A stretch of 64,000 bases of DNA, taken from Sipunculus nudus. Its lineage: Eukaryota; Annelida; Sipuncula; Golfingiida; Sipunculidae. How positions within the stretch are numbered: the stretch's first letter is position 1; each line of letters opens with the position of its first letter. Positions 25,047 to 37,186 of this stretch are shown here, piece by piece. The notes under the pieces are model-generated. The model was not told the origin of the DNA. It worked only from the letters and a program-made list of their open reading frames with translations, and did not search any database. The translations under genes and the position numbers were made by a program. The stretch lies in assembly GCA_026874595.1 (NCBI GenBank), contig CM049311.1, positions 72,150,453 to 72,214,452 of the forward strand, written 5' to 3'.

Positions 25047-26798
25047 TTGTATCCACCAAAACAGAGTTTTGCGGATACTATGTTTTCAGCTGCACGCCGC
25101 CTCCGCCGCCGCCGCTGCGTAGGTTTCCAGAGAACTCCTCCGTAACCGCTGGGCGGAATTTTACGAAACCCGGGATTATGTTCGGGTCACATGTGAACTG
25201 CTGCGCCCCGATTTTGTTTTGACCTCTGACCTTTCCTCTGCACTCTGCGTCCGTTTGTGCGTCTGTTTCCACACATAAACCCACATATCTCGGGAACCGT
25301 TTGACGGATCAGGAAAATTTTTTTGCACAAATGTAGCCCTTGGAGAGCTTTATAACATACACAAAAAATGGTGGCGCCACCTGCAATCATGTTTGCACAG
25401 TGTCCATCTGTTCGTCTGCCTTGGGTTAAAATCACTCATATCTCTGCAGTGACTTGACTAATTCACCTGAAATTTGGCATGCGTATACATTCTGGATAGC
25501 TTTTCTGATTTTGTGACAGGTGGCGCCACCTACATTCACGTTTACGCTGCAGACATCCAAGCTCATATCTCGGGAACCGTTTGACGGATCAGGAAAATTT
25601 TTTTGCACAAATGTAGCCCTTGGAGAGCTTTATAACATACACAAAAAATGGTGGCGCCACCTGCAACCATGTTTGCACAGTGTCCATCTGTTTGTCTGCC
25701 TTGGGTTAAAATCACTCATATCTCTGCAGTGACTTGACTAATTTACCTGAAATTTGGCATGCATATACATCCTGGATAGCTTTTCTGATTTTGTGAGAGG
25801 TGGCACCACCTACATTCACGTTTACGCTGCAGACATCCAAGCTCATATCTCGGGAACCGTTTGACCGATCAGGAAAATTTTTTTGCACAAATGTAGCCCT
25901 TGGAGAGCTTTATAACATACACAAAAAATGGTGGCGCCACCTGCAACCATGTTTGCACAGTGTCCATCTGTTTGTCTGCCTTGGGTTAAAATCACTCATA
26001 TCTCTGCAGTGACTTGACTAATTTACCTGAAATTTGGCATGCATATACATCCTGGATAGCTTTTCTGATTTTGTGACAGGTGGTGCCACCTACATTCACG
26101 TTTACGCTGCAGACATCCAAGCTCATATCTCGGGAACCGTTTGACCGATCAGGAAAATTTTTTTGCACAAATGTAGCCCTTGGAGAGCTTTATAACATAC
26201 ACAAAAAATGGTGGCGCCACCTGCAACCATGTTTGCACAGTGTCCATCTGTTTGTCTGCCTTGGGTTAAAATCACTCATATCTCTGCAGTGACTTGACTA
26301 ATTCACCTAAAATTTGGCATGCGTATACATCCTGGATAGCTTTTCTGATTTTGTGACAGGTGGCGCCACCTACATTCACGTTTACGCTGCAGACATCCAA
26401 GCTCATATCTCGGGAACCGTTTGACCGATCAGGAAAATTTTTTTGCACAAATGTAGCCCTTGGAGACCTTTATAACATACACAAAAAATGGTGGCGCCAC
26501 CTGCAACCATTTTTGCTCAGCGTCCATCTGATTGTCTGCCTTGGGTTAAAATCACTCATATACATGTAGTGGTTTGACTTATCTGCCTTAAATTTTGCAT
26601 ATGTATACAACTGGGACGGCTTTCTGGATTTTGTGGTAGGGGGGGCAACCTTCATACACAATTTGGCTGCAGACATCCATGCTAATATGCAACACTTCAC
26701 TCTATTTCCCCATGCCACATAATCCATGCCTCACTTCACCCATTCCACTCTGATTTAGGCAGATACACGTAGTCGCTTGTAGACTACCCGTATTCTAG
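25047..26798 (+). mobile_element. Family C Helentron-like element, copy 2, nested in family A
   Basis: Begins TTGTATCC with a 5' hairpin at 25049-25078 (GTATCC/GGATAC and CAAAAC/GTTTTG). Ends with the GTAGTC-GCTTGTA-GACTAC hairpin (26769-26787) and TATTCTAG, CTAG at 26795-26798. Family A copies at 33595 and 41897 preserve the empty site CATTAATTATCC, here split as CATTAA|element|TTATCC without target duplication. The body is a nearly identical array of 280-bp units, each made of two ~140-bp halves with GGTGGCGCCACC or close variants at 25370, 25519, 25650, 25930, 26210, 26359 and 26490. Repeated ~70-codon open frames inside are by-products of the array. Confidence 0.88.
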
Positions 26799-27835
26799 TT
26801 ATCCTTACATGTTGATAATTCAAGTTTGTTCAAATGGTCTCAGTTCAGTGACTTTTGGCTGAGTTATGGGAAGCTGAATTTAGTCATATGCCATAACAGC
26901 CCATGTTAGCTAAGTGGCTACAAAAATCTTCTTCTCAAAAAACACTTGGCCAGATTCTCAATTCTCACACATTAATTATCCTTAGATGTTGATAATTCAA
27001 GTTTGTTCAAATGGTCTCAGTTCAGTGACTTTTGGCCGAGTTATGGGAAGCTGAATTTAGTCATATGCCATAACAGCTCATTTTAGCTCAGTGGCTACAA
27101 AGATCTTCTTCTCAAAAACCACTGAGGCCAATTTGTTTAATATTTTGCAAGAACAATTCCCTGAATAATTCTTATCATAATTGTCTTTTATGGTTCCAAA
27201 GAATGAATTTTGGCTGAATTATAAAGATTGAATTGAGTCAATTTACCATATATATTAGATGTGTGAAGCAGATACATCTAGCCTAGCACCAGTTTATCAG
27301 CATCCATTACATCATGCCTCTAGACATTTAGATTTCAGGTTATCTATGGAAAATATTGACAAGAATGTTTTTTAAAAGCTTTTAAAATATGTAGATTTAT
27401 GATAACACATATCATCTGTACACTAACTCATAATTACTCAGGAATAGCAGGAGCTACTTTCCCCAAAATTTATGCAATTATATGTCACATATCAAATGTT
27501 GATGGATTCAGCTTATTTTTGCTATCTGCATTTACTTAGATATTACAGGGAAAAAGCTGAAAAAACTTTTAAAGTCTTCTTCTTGTAAATGGTCCATCTA
27601 AATTGTTCAATATTTAAGAGAAATGATCCCAGAGGCGAGCCCTCTAAAAGTTTGTTCAAATGGTTTGTGTTGGATAAATATTAGCAGAGTTACATAACAG
27701 GCCAAGATTGTGTATGTTTCTTGATTAGGTTGAGAAACTGCCAACTGTTTCAGATTTGGCAACAGATCAAGAGTTCATTCAGTGCAGCAAAATATAGGTC
27801 AACAGTTCAATCAGTGCAGCCAAGCACAAGGCATG

Positions 27836-27925
27836 TGATCACCTCATGGGCAGCATGTGATCATCTCATGGGTAGCATGTGATCACCTCATGAGTATCAT
27901 GTGATCACCTCATGGGTGTCATGCC
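27836..27925 (+). repeat. 24-bp tandem repeat within family A
   Basis: GGCAGCATGTGATCATCTCAT and three further variants in a row; the same block recurs in family A copy 4 at 35693-35765, so it belongs to the element rather than arising here. Confidence 0.8.
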
Positions 27926-28635
27926 ATTCAGGGCTGCATATGGAGCCAATCTGTGAACTTATGCAATTGTGTGCCTACTATTTCAGATTTGGCAATAGGC
28001 AAAAGGTCAGCCTGGATTTATTTATAGCTTTGGCAGACTGCCAACTGTGTCAGATTATGCAACAGGTCAGGAGTTCACTCAGTGCAGCCAGGTACAGGTC
28101 AAAAGTTCACTCAGTCTAGCCAGGTGCAGGTCAAGAGTTCACTCAGTGCAGTAGCCTGAGCCAGTAATTTGTCACAGTACACTTGGGGCAACAGCCTTTC
28201 TCACATAAGCCTGGTCAGCCCCGTGCATCAGACTTAAGGTAAGTTTGATGTATTGGCCTGAAATTCTGACCTGTCTATGTGTCTTAAATGGCTTTCTCGT
28301 TCACAAGACAGGTGTCACCATCTACAATGACTTTTGCAAAGTGTATGTGCCTGCTTAATTCTTCGGAGGAATTTGATATATCAGCCTGAAATTGGGCATA
28401 TTTATACATGACAAATAGCTTTGTCGTATACAAGACTGGTGGTGCCACCTACAATAATTTTTTCCTTATGTGCACCCATGCCAGAATTTCAGCAGTGATG
28501 TTTGTGTATTGTTTCTTGTTCAAAATGTTTAGTACTTGCATTGTTCATATATATGAAAAGTAGTGGTTCAGCATTGAAGCGTTATACCTGGTGTATATCC
28601 ATATGCACAGGTTCGCATTAGGCCTGTAGGCCTTG

Positions 28636-30015
28636 TTTATGAGAAAAGACACCTATTCTTGTATTTGACACTTAAAAGTCTTAAACAAAGGGGTGGCCGA
28701 GGATATTGGGGAGGGGGGAGGGGGGCTTGGGATGTCGCTGTATATTTTACAGAGTAAATATGGTAAAACCACTGTGTTATAAATTATCTTTTTGCTACAT
28801 TGTTGTCTTATGAATTTCACATAAGACAAATTTCACAGTGAACCAGCCTCTGTTTTGTTACTGGTTTCCACTGATCACTTAATTGTCAATTATGACAACC
28901 CAGCTGCAACACTATAGGCAGCTTCACCGAAACTTTTTTGAGAAAAGCTATATCCTAAAATTTTGAATATAGGCTTTGTTATTTGCTTGCAATTGGGGGG
29001 GGGGACCTTTCCTCTTTTGGTATCTTAGTTTAACGCTGTCCTTGAAATTGATTACATTGTATTATATCATCTTACTAGACTGGCTATAATTGGAGTCAGA
29101 GACCCTGAGTGGCTTCTCTGCCCACAATGTACACAGGTTCAACATTAACCTAAATAGAGATGCCAAGGCCAAAAGATAATGAATGTTTCTAGTTACCTGA
29201 CTGACTTACATCAGGTTCCATACCCTATTTTGAACCAATTGACTGTATAATTGGAACCTGGGAGATTTCTTTTGCATCAGTGTAGGACTTCATGTAATGG
29301 CATAGATATTACCATTGAGATGAATAAAATAAGATAATAAAATATATCAATAAATAAAGAATTACCAGTTTGATTACATCATCTTTTATCATATTTATAA
29401 CTGTTATAAACAGAGTTGTTTATGAAATATATAAATATAAATATATAATCAACCAAAATCAAATTGTTCTCAATAATATTTGTACGAAGTAAACTTATCC
29501 TCCTATCTGGATATTCCTATTAGAAGGGCTTCCAGAATTATAGTCATATTTTACATTTCTGGTGTCCATCAGAATATATTAGTAGTTGTATGCACGTGTC
29601 TGTCAAAAACTGAGTGAAAACTCCTGAAACTTATTAAATAGAGAAAATTGTGTGTACTTGTCTAGCACATGTAGATAATAATTTTTCAGGGTTTTTTTTT
29701 CAGTTTAATTTCAGACAAAATCTTATTTAGGTCAGACCCATGGTCAGCAGGTATTAGACAAAAATTATATCAATAAAATGAGGATTAACATTAACAGATT
29801 AAATTATGTATGCTTGCAGTATATTTCAGAGGATCATTTCATTTTTGATTATTTGTGGTAGTTTCCCCCATTTTCAGTGATCATCTCCAAAAGTTTTGAA
29901 AAAGCTTATACTTTTTTTCAGTATACATATATAGCAGTCCTGTGACTTTACCACTGAGCCAGATCAAACCCCATTAAAGAAATCAAATTTACAAACAAAA
30001 GCATTGTTCTTTCAG
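28636..30015 (+). other. Intron upstream of the C2A exon
   Basis: AT-rich sequence with G-rich runs at about 28708-28732 and 28995-29003. It ends in the acceptor used by the synaptotagmin exon (GCATTGTTCTTTCAG). On the minus strand near 29950-29975 there is TGGCTCAGTGG, a perfect tRNA-type A box, without a B box after it. Confidence 0.5.
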
Positions 30016-30373
30016 GCTGAGGGTGGCCCCAGTAGTAACAGTGGAGTAGGTGGCATTCTGGGAACACCTAAGTTTAGCCTCTCCTCTGCTTTCAAGTTTG
30101 ATGATACCGGACCACCTGACGTTGTACCTCATGAACCAGAAGGTGCCAGAGAAAATCTCGGCAAAATCCAATTTACGCTGCAGTATGACTTCCAAGAGAT
30201 GACCCTCAATTTACGAATAATCAGGGCAGTGGAATTACCCGCAAAGGACTTCTCAGGAACAAGTGATCCTTATGTTAAAATATACTTGTTGCCTGACAGA
30301 AAACAGAAACTGGAGACCAAAATTAAGCGCAAAAACCTCAACCCACGATGGAATGAAATTTTTGCCTTTGAAG
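30016..30373 (+). CDS. Syt7: Synaptotagmin (Syt7-type) exon, first half of C2A
   Basis: Internal exon of 358 bp, 119 codons plus one base. It starts in phase 0 after a TTCTTTCAG acceptor and ends in phase 1 at AAG|GTAAGT, splitting the Gly codon after FAFE. Residues 1-45 are a polar, Gly/Ser/Pro-rich linker. C2A begins near residue 46 ([15 protein letters not shown]). Residues 74-94 read [20 protein letters not shown], with D78 and D84 matching the first two Ca2+-binding aspartates of C2A loop 1. The basic stretch [14 protein letters not shown] (101-114) is the lysine-rich beta-4 strand used for lipid binding. Synaptotagmins are membrane-anchored Ca2+ sensors of exocytosis; Syt7 is the high-affinity, slow member acting in asynchronous release, lysosome and secretory granule fusion. 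[12 protein letters not shown] and KRKNLNP favour Syt7 over Syt1, from memory of the family. Loop 3 aspartates, C2B and the 3' end must lie in later exons, not found here. Confidence 0.96.
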
Positions 30374-31090
30374 GTAAGTTGCCTTAAATTTTGATATTGG
30401 TTTTTCATTGTACTTAAGCCTACCTACTCCTCTTTATGTTATCTGTAACATCTAAATGCTCAAATTCAAATCAAATCAGGAAATTTCTATGAAATGTTAT
30501 GCCACAACACTTGAACAACATTGGGGCCCCTGCTAGTTATATTTTGGAGAATGACATATCCATTGCTTGGACATAAAAACATACAATCAATTGTGCAACA
30601 AATATTTTATTATTCTTGCCATGCATTCCTGTCTCAATCTTTGCTCCACCATGCTGAGTGCTTTTTAATACCATTATATTAGAGCCAATGTTACCTTAAA
30701 TATCTAGAATTTTGTAAACTGAGTGTGGTTCTATGTAAAAATGGCTAAATGGAAAATAATAGGTAGCCAGATTCAATTTTGAATTCGAAATTCACTATAT
30801 CACAATTAAATTATCTACATTGAAAGTTTATTCTATTTGTTTATTTAATTTCTGATCTATTTTGATGAATGCACATGTACACACCCTGTTGATTTATTAT
30901 ATTCATTTTGCAATTCACAAGGCTTTATATTTCCCTCGGCTGGACCATCACAGTCACTGTATATACTTGTGTAATGGGTGAAAATAAAACAGGGCCCAGA
31001 CGAATGTGGATTTGAACCATGTGTGTAAAGGGTTACAATTGATTAGCATTATGGTTGAGAATTAGTTACACTGTCATCAGAAAGTTATAA
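30374..31090 (+). other. Intron start downstream of the C2A exon
   Basis: Begins GTAAGT. No further exon recognised. Near 31008-31018 the minus strand reads GGTTCAAATCC, a perfect tRNA B box, so a decayed minus-strand SINE is possible. Confidence 0.5.
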
Positions 31091-32859
31091 TACTGTAAAT
31101 CTTGTTTTTATGGCCGCACGTCTATTTATAGCCGCACCCTGAGTTTGCAAGGTCTCTTAAAGGAGCTCCCAGTAAGGTCCAAAGACCCAAAACCCCCCTT
31201 AAAGGCCGCACCCCGACTCCGTTTCTGGCCTGAAGGTAAGATAATCAGCAGCACGTAGCAAAATAAATCACGACATAGCTGCTTTAATGAAGACTAGAAT
31301 AAAAAGTTTTAATTACAGAGGTTAAATTTGTTGCCAGATTACGTATATTAAATATATTACTATTATATATTATTATATAACGCTCGAGATAGGGACAAAA
31401 TATCTGTATGTTACTAAAGACTTTTGCACATGGATGGGCAGGCATTTATCAGAAAAAGAAAGATTCCCCGAACGATCGTTTCATTTTAATGGTGGTTATG
31501 CAAAACGATTCTTGTATGCATCAAAATGCTTCTTTGCATGTACGTGCAATTGTCAAAGATCATAGTATGAACACTGAACTGAGGTTTATATGTACATTTA
31601 TTGAAGCAAAAAGCCTGAATACTATCCACTATTACGCACTATCATGCAGTAGCGTGCAGGGGGCGACATGATGGCTAAGACTGCTGAAACTGTCAGGTTT
31701 TCAACCTGCACAAACTTAATCACGGCTCGTGGTATACATATAAAAATTTAAATGTAGAACCTTGACATGTATATCTTTCGTGCGATATATAACTTGTTAT
31801 AAAAATCTTGGTAATTGTCACCAAATAATACATTTAAAACACCCCTGCTGTAACGCAGCGGCCAACTTCGTTTGGCATGGTCAAGCAACATTGAAATATA
31901 TGCCTACGTTAAACTCATTTGCAGCATTATTTAGCAACGATTATTTGTTTATAAAGTAAAATGAATAAAAACCTGACATCGTAAAGAGTCGCACAATGGC
32001 TGACGATCGTTTTAAAATCAAGTTTGAGTACCGCCATGTGCTGAAACACCCTAATGTTCTGCTAAGAATATTTTGAATGGCTGTACGCTGTGGGTGGTAA
32101 ACAGAACAGCCACCTATTCCGTCCCAGTGAGCCTTGCGCAAACGCTACCTTGACAAGATGGCTTCCCAAACAGAAACTTTCTTGAGGAAAAAAACTTGCT
32201 TACCTCGACCGGCCATTTTAATTTCACTTTAAAATCGCTCGTTTATACGCGCATGTTTGCTATAAGTACGTATCTCGACAAGGTAACTTCAGTTATTTTG
32301 ATATTTAGTTAAGTTCACCAGCGATGTTTTCAAACGCACCAGCGAATTGTGACATGGAGCGATGTCAACGTAGGATGTGACAATGATAATACCGAAGTAA
32401 CCGGTATGAAAATGATTAGAATCTTCCGAGTAATTCAAGAAATGGAATTTTCATCATAGATTAAGTTTGAAAAATATTACTTTTAGAATTAAAATATTCA
32501 GGGACTTTAAATGGATCAGCAGAATATTTCTATCCAAAATATATTGGAAAATCGGTAGCAAACAAGAATACAGCACGGCATGTAAAATCTGTATATTCAC
32601 CAAATTCCATCGGCCGTGGTGACATGTTCTACCATTTATATCTACTAGCGGGTTTCCCCTCTAACAGTATTTCCATTCAAACAATATATCCGTGATTGTA
32701 TAAAAAACCCCCGAAGGATTAAACAGAAGTAAATGAACAGGCCATATGCATTCAAGGATGAAGGTTTTCCAGAAATGTGACATGGGCTATTCAATATTGA
32801 GGTACATGTATAAATCATGATGAAAAATGTCAGTAAGTAACCTGCTAAATTTGAATTTT

Positions 32860-34055
32860 TAGCGAACCTGTGAGCTTATGCGATGGTGTGGCGGCGTCCG
32901 GCGTCTGTACGTTAACCCATACTATCTTGAAAACGGCAAGAGGTAGCATCACAAAATTTTATGCAAAAAATTAGTCATCTATAAAACTATATCGGATTTT
33001 GCTTATTTTTTGGCTAATTGCATTTTCTTAGATTTTATAGGGAAAAAGCTAAGAAAGCTTTAAAAATTTTTTTTAAAAACTGTTCAGCCAAATTGTCCAG
33101 TATTTCACAGAAATGATTCCTAGAATAATCTTTCTCAAGTTTGTTCGAATGGTTTAAGTTTGGTGATTTTTGGCCGAGTTACAGGAAGTTGAACTTAGTC
33201 ATCTGTCCATAAAAGCATACTAAAATTACAATCTCAGAAACGGCTGGAGCTATCATTACCAAATTTTATGCCAGTGTTGTTCACATGAGACATATCTGAA
33301 ATTGAGGTATTGGTGGCGCCACCTGCATCGGCCTTTTTTGTACGGGGGTCATCAGTGCCCGTATCATACTGACGGCTACAAAAAACTTCTTCTCTGAAAC
33401 CATATGACAAAATAGTTTAAAATCGCACAGAAATGATCCTAGGGTAGAGCTTTCTGAAATTTGTACAAATGATCTAAGTTCAGTGACTTTTGGCTGAGTT
33501 ATGGGAAGTTGAATTAAGTCATATGCTGTAACAGCCCATTTTAGCTCAGTGGCTACAAAGATCTTCTCCTCAAAAACCACTGGGCCAAATTCTTAAATCT
33601 CACATATTAATTATCCTTAGATGTTGATAATTCAAGTTTTTTCAAATGGTTTTGGTTCAGTGATTTTTGGCTGAGTTATGGGAAGCTTAGCCATTTTGCT
33701 GTATTTTCCCATATGAGTTATAAACCTGTAAAATTTTTTTTGACTGACCCTACTGAGGCCAATTTGTTTAATATTTTACAAGAATAATCCCCTGAATAAT
33801 TCTTATAATAATTGTCTTTTATAGTTCCATAGAATGAATTTTGGCTGAATTATAAAGGTTCAATTGAGTCATTTTACCATATATGTTAGCTGTGTGAAGC
33901 AGATACACAGATACATCTAGATACATCTAGACTGGCACCAGTTTATCAGCATTTATTACATCATGCCTCTAGACATTTATATTTCAGGTTATATATGGTT
34001 AATATTGACAAGAATGTTTTTTAAAAGCTTTTAAAAAATGTAGATTTATGATTTT
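32860..34055 (+). mobile_element. Family A Helentron-like element, copy 2 (3' truncated)
   Basis: Starts TTTAGCGAACCTGTGAGCTT and runs parallel to copies 1 and 3, with GGTGGCGCCACC at 33312-33323 and the undisturbed CATATTAATTATCC target that is occupied by family C in copy 1. Similarity with copy 3 stops in both at GATTTTTAGATATTCC or its close variant. The 3' hairpin end is absent here. Confidence 0.7.
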
Positions 34056-34239
34056 TAGATATTCCTCATGCCAGGCAATGTTTACAATCACAGCTATACA
34101 GCTCCCTGTGGGTATATAAAGACAACTGTACATGGATTATAAATAATTGGTATCCATTGTCAAATTAATTCAAGATTTTGCCATCAGTGAGATGAATCTG
34201 TATTACAATTTTGCATTCAGTATGCATCTGTATTGATTT

Positions 34240-36428
34240 TTAGTGAACCTGGGAACTAATGCGATGGTGTGGTGGCGTTTGTCTTCTGTACGTTTACCCA
34301 TACTATTTTGAAAATGATTGGAGGTAGCATCATGAAATTTAATGCAAAAAATTAGCCATCTGAAAATTTTCTTAAATTTTATAGAGAAAAAGCTAAAAAA
34401 ACCTTTAAAAATCTTCTCCTCCGAAACACTCAAGCCAAATTGTTCAATATTTCACAGAAATAATCTTTTATACCATCTCCCTCAATTTTGTTCAGGAAGT
34501 TGAACTTAGTCATCTGTCCAAAAAAGCATACTAAAATGACAGTCTCAGAAACAGCCAGAGCTATCATCACCAAATATTTTGCCAGTGTTGGTCACATGAG
34601 TCATATATGAAATTCAGGTATTGGTGGCGCCACCTGAATTGACCTATTTTTGTACGGGGGTCATTGGTCATCTGTACATTAATCCATAATTTCTCAGGAA
34701 TAGCAGGAGCTACCATTCCCAGATTTTATGCAATGTCACATATCAAATTTTGTGGGATTCAGCTTATTTTTTTGCTATCTGCATTTACTTAGATTTTATA
34801 AGGAAAAAGCTGACAATATTTTAAAAGTCGTCTTCTTGTAGACGGTCCAGCCAAATTGTTTAATATTTTACATAAATTATCCCAGAGGCAAGCCCTCTCA
34901 AGTTTGTTCAAATGGTTTGTATTTGATGAATTTTAGTGGAGTTACACAAATTTGAACAGTCATTTGGCCAAGTAAGCATACTGACATAATACTCGCAGAA
35001 ATGACAGAAGCTAGCATTACCAGGTATTGTGCAAATGTTGGTCACATGACTCATATTTGAAGTTGTAGACTTAGTGGTGTCACCTACATGGACCTGTTTT
35101 TTATGGGCAAAAAAACCTCATAATTTTAGCCTCTTTTAGCTTAATGATGAAACTGTCAAGTTGAATTGTTCAATTTTTCAAAAAAATTATCCTAGGACAT
35201 GGTTCTTTCAATCATATCAGAATATACTGAGTTTGTTGATTTTTGGTTGAGTTGTGAAAAGCTTAAGTTGGTCTTGTGGCCATTATTATGTCTTTTTCAA
35301 ACTGAGGAATGCAATAGTGTTCTTCTACAAAATTATTATTTCAATTATATCTTCTGTAACATTGCACAAAAAATATTCTTAGGTGGCCTTTGTTTAAGTT
35401 TACTAGAATGATTTTTGGCAGAACTATTGGACCTTTAACAATGAAAGTACTGCATCTTTTATTATTCTAGATATTTTGATAAAAAGTTTATGAATATGTC
35501 AGCTTGAAAAAAAGAAGTTTTAACCAAAGTCTTTCAGTATGTATAAACAGATATACCAACAGGCCAAGATTGAATCTGTATCTTTAAATAGGTTGAGAAA
35601 CTGCCAACTGTTTCAGATTTGGGAACAGATCAAGAGTTCATTCAGTGCAGCCAGATATAGGTCAAGAGTTCAATCAGTGCAGCCAAGCACATGGCATGTG
35701 ATCACCTCATGGGTGACATGTGAACACCTCATGGGCACCATGTGATCACTTCATGGGTGTCAAGCCCCTCAGGGCAGGGCCTCTGCATGATTCAGAAGTT
35801 TACTCAGTGCAGTAGCTGCATTCTATTTATAGCTTTGGCAGACTGCCAACTGTGTCAGATTATGCAACAGGTCAAGAGTTCACTCAGTGCAGCCAGGTAC
35901 AGGTCAAAAGTTCATTCAGTCTGGCCAGGTGCAGGTCATTAGTTCACTCAGTGCAGTAGTCTGAGCAAGCAATTTGTCACAGTTCACTCAGGGCAACAGC
36001 CTTTCTAACCTAAGCCTGGTCAGCCCCATGCATCAGACTCAAGGTAAGTTTGATTTATTGGCCTAATATTTTGACCTATCTATGTGTCTTTGATGGCTTT
36101 CTCACTCACAAGACAGGTGTCGCCACCTACCATGACTTTTGCTCACGTTTTTCTCAGGAGGGGTTTGATATATCAGTCTGAAATTGGGCGTATGTATATA
36201 TCTCTGATAGCTTTGTTGTATACAAGACTGGTGGTGCCAGCTACAATCTTTTTAGTGTTGTGTGCACCTATGCCAGAATTTCAGCAGTGATGTTTGTGTA
36301 ATTGTTTCTTATTCAAAATGTTTAGTACTTGCATAGTTCATATACATGAAAAGTAATGGTCCAGCATTGAAGAATTATACCTGGTGTATTTCCCAATGCA
36401 CAGGTTCGCATTAGGCCTGTAGGCCTTG
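34240..36428 (+). mobile_element. Family A Helentron-like element, copy 4
   Basis: A diverged 5' end (TTAGTGAACCTGGGAACTAA, then TGCGATGGTGTGG) begins 185 bp after copy 2 stops, in the same orientation. The body has GGTGGCGCCACC at 34623-34634, the 24-bp GTGATCAC repeat block and the CAGTGCAGCCAGG repeats. It ends with CACAGGTTCGC, the AGGCC/GGCCT hairpin and CCTTG|TT at 36428. Copies 2 and 4 form a head-to-tail pair. Confidence 0.7.
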
Positions 36429-36923
36429 TTATAAAGATTTTATAGTGTTCTGAATTACATATTTTGATTTTCTTAATTCTTTTTATAAACAACATAGATT
36501 CCGAGGCAATCCGGCTCCGTCAAAGTTATGACCGGTAATACCGATTTTTTCCAGCAGACGTCACCACCAGTCCTCACCATGAATAATCTCATTCATTTTA
36601 CTCTCCTTTATAAGTGTTGTTATTGTTCAATGTTTATTGTTATTGTTCAGTTGATTGCAAATAATTATTATATTTTATATGAACATTTAGACTATACAAT
36701 TTTATACAATAATTCTGTGACTAAAAAGAGTATTTACTCTCTGGTGTGCTTGATCTTCTATTATCGCCCAAAGGAGCGCCACGTTCGGGAGAGAGTTCTT
36801 CTCACAGTTAATTTCTGATAAACCATCTATTGATGACCGCATCCTGAGTTCAGAAAAAAAGTCGAGATTTTCGATTTTGAGTTTGTTTTTAAGGCCGCGG
36901 CGATAAAAACAGGATTTACGGTA

Positions 36924-37186
36924 CTTGTAGATTTTGAGCAGATCCTGTGTTCTTGGCAATTAGTGAGTGAGTAGATATTGAATAAATGTTGATCTTGCAA
37001 TTTTCCTTTGAGTAATAAAACTGAATCGGTATATAAGATATTGATGCTATACTGAAATGTTTGTGACAATATAGATTTTGATTTGAAGTTGACTGCATTT
37101 ATTTTATTGTCGCCTGCATCTGTGGAACGGAGGACATTGATAAGGGTTTGTCTGTCCATCTGTCTGTCTGTCCGTCCGTCAGTTTT
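36924..37186. other. Short non-coding spacer
   Basis: AT-rich, ending in GGTTTGTCTGTCCATCTG and CTGTCCGTCCGTC (37146-37180). That tract resembles the pyrimidine-rich stretch found just inside the 5' ends of the Helentron-like families, so it may be a remnant of another element into which family E inserted. Confidence 0.4.

Larger units (their letters stand above)
24292..28635 (+). mobile_element. Family A Helentron-like element, copy 1 (with family C nested)
   Basis: The 5' end is TTTAGCGAACCTGTGAGCTT. The inverse of its first bases, CACAGGTTCGC, sits near the 3' end at 28606-28616, followed by an AGGCC-TGTA-GGCCT hairpin and CCTTG|TTT (end 28635). Subterminal inverted repeat plus terminal hairpin is the Helentron layout. 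The body holds diverged tandem units (AAACCACTGGGCCAAATTCT type), a 24-bp repeat at 27836-27925 (GCATGTGATCACCTCATGGG) and ~30-bp CAGTGCAGCCAGG repeats. A family C element is inserted at 25047-26798. No helicase or Rep ORF. Confidence 0.75.
31091..36923. mobile_element. TIR DNA transposon interrupted by two family A elements
   Basis: Left end TACTGTAAATCTTGTTTTTA followed by TGGCCGC; the inverted right end is TACCGTAAATCCTGTTTTTA followed by TCGCCGC. TA flanks both. Removing the family A insertions (32860-36428) leaves about 2.2 kb, consistent with one element split by later insertions. The remaining left part is CpG-rich and contains open frames of up to 87 codons that I cannot match to a transposase. 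Both arms have further GCCGCACCC/GACCGCATCC subterminal motifs. Confidence 0.65.

Noticed and set aside
25520-26569. Series of near-identical ~70-codon ORFs (APPTFTFTLQTSKLIS type)
   Set aside because: They repeat at the 280-bp period of the family C array and are by-products of it; diverged copies in family C1 do not keep the frame.
25047-26798. Regular direct repeats that could suggest a CRISPR array
   Set aside because: Whole 280-bp units are repeated without unique spacers, in an animal genome, within a defined transposon.
29940-29990. Minus-strand tRNA-like A box (TGGCTCAGTGG) just before the C2A exon
   Set aside because: No B box or tRNA fold follows, so neither a tRNA nor a SINE can be supported.
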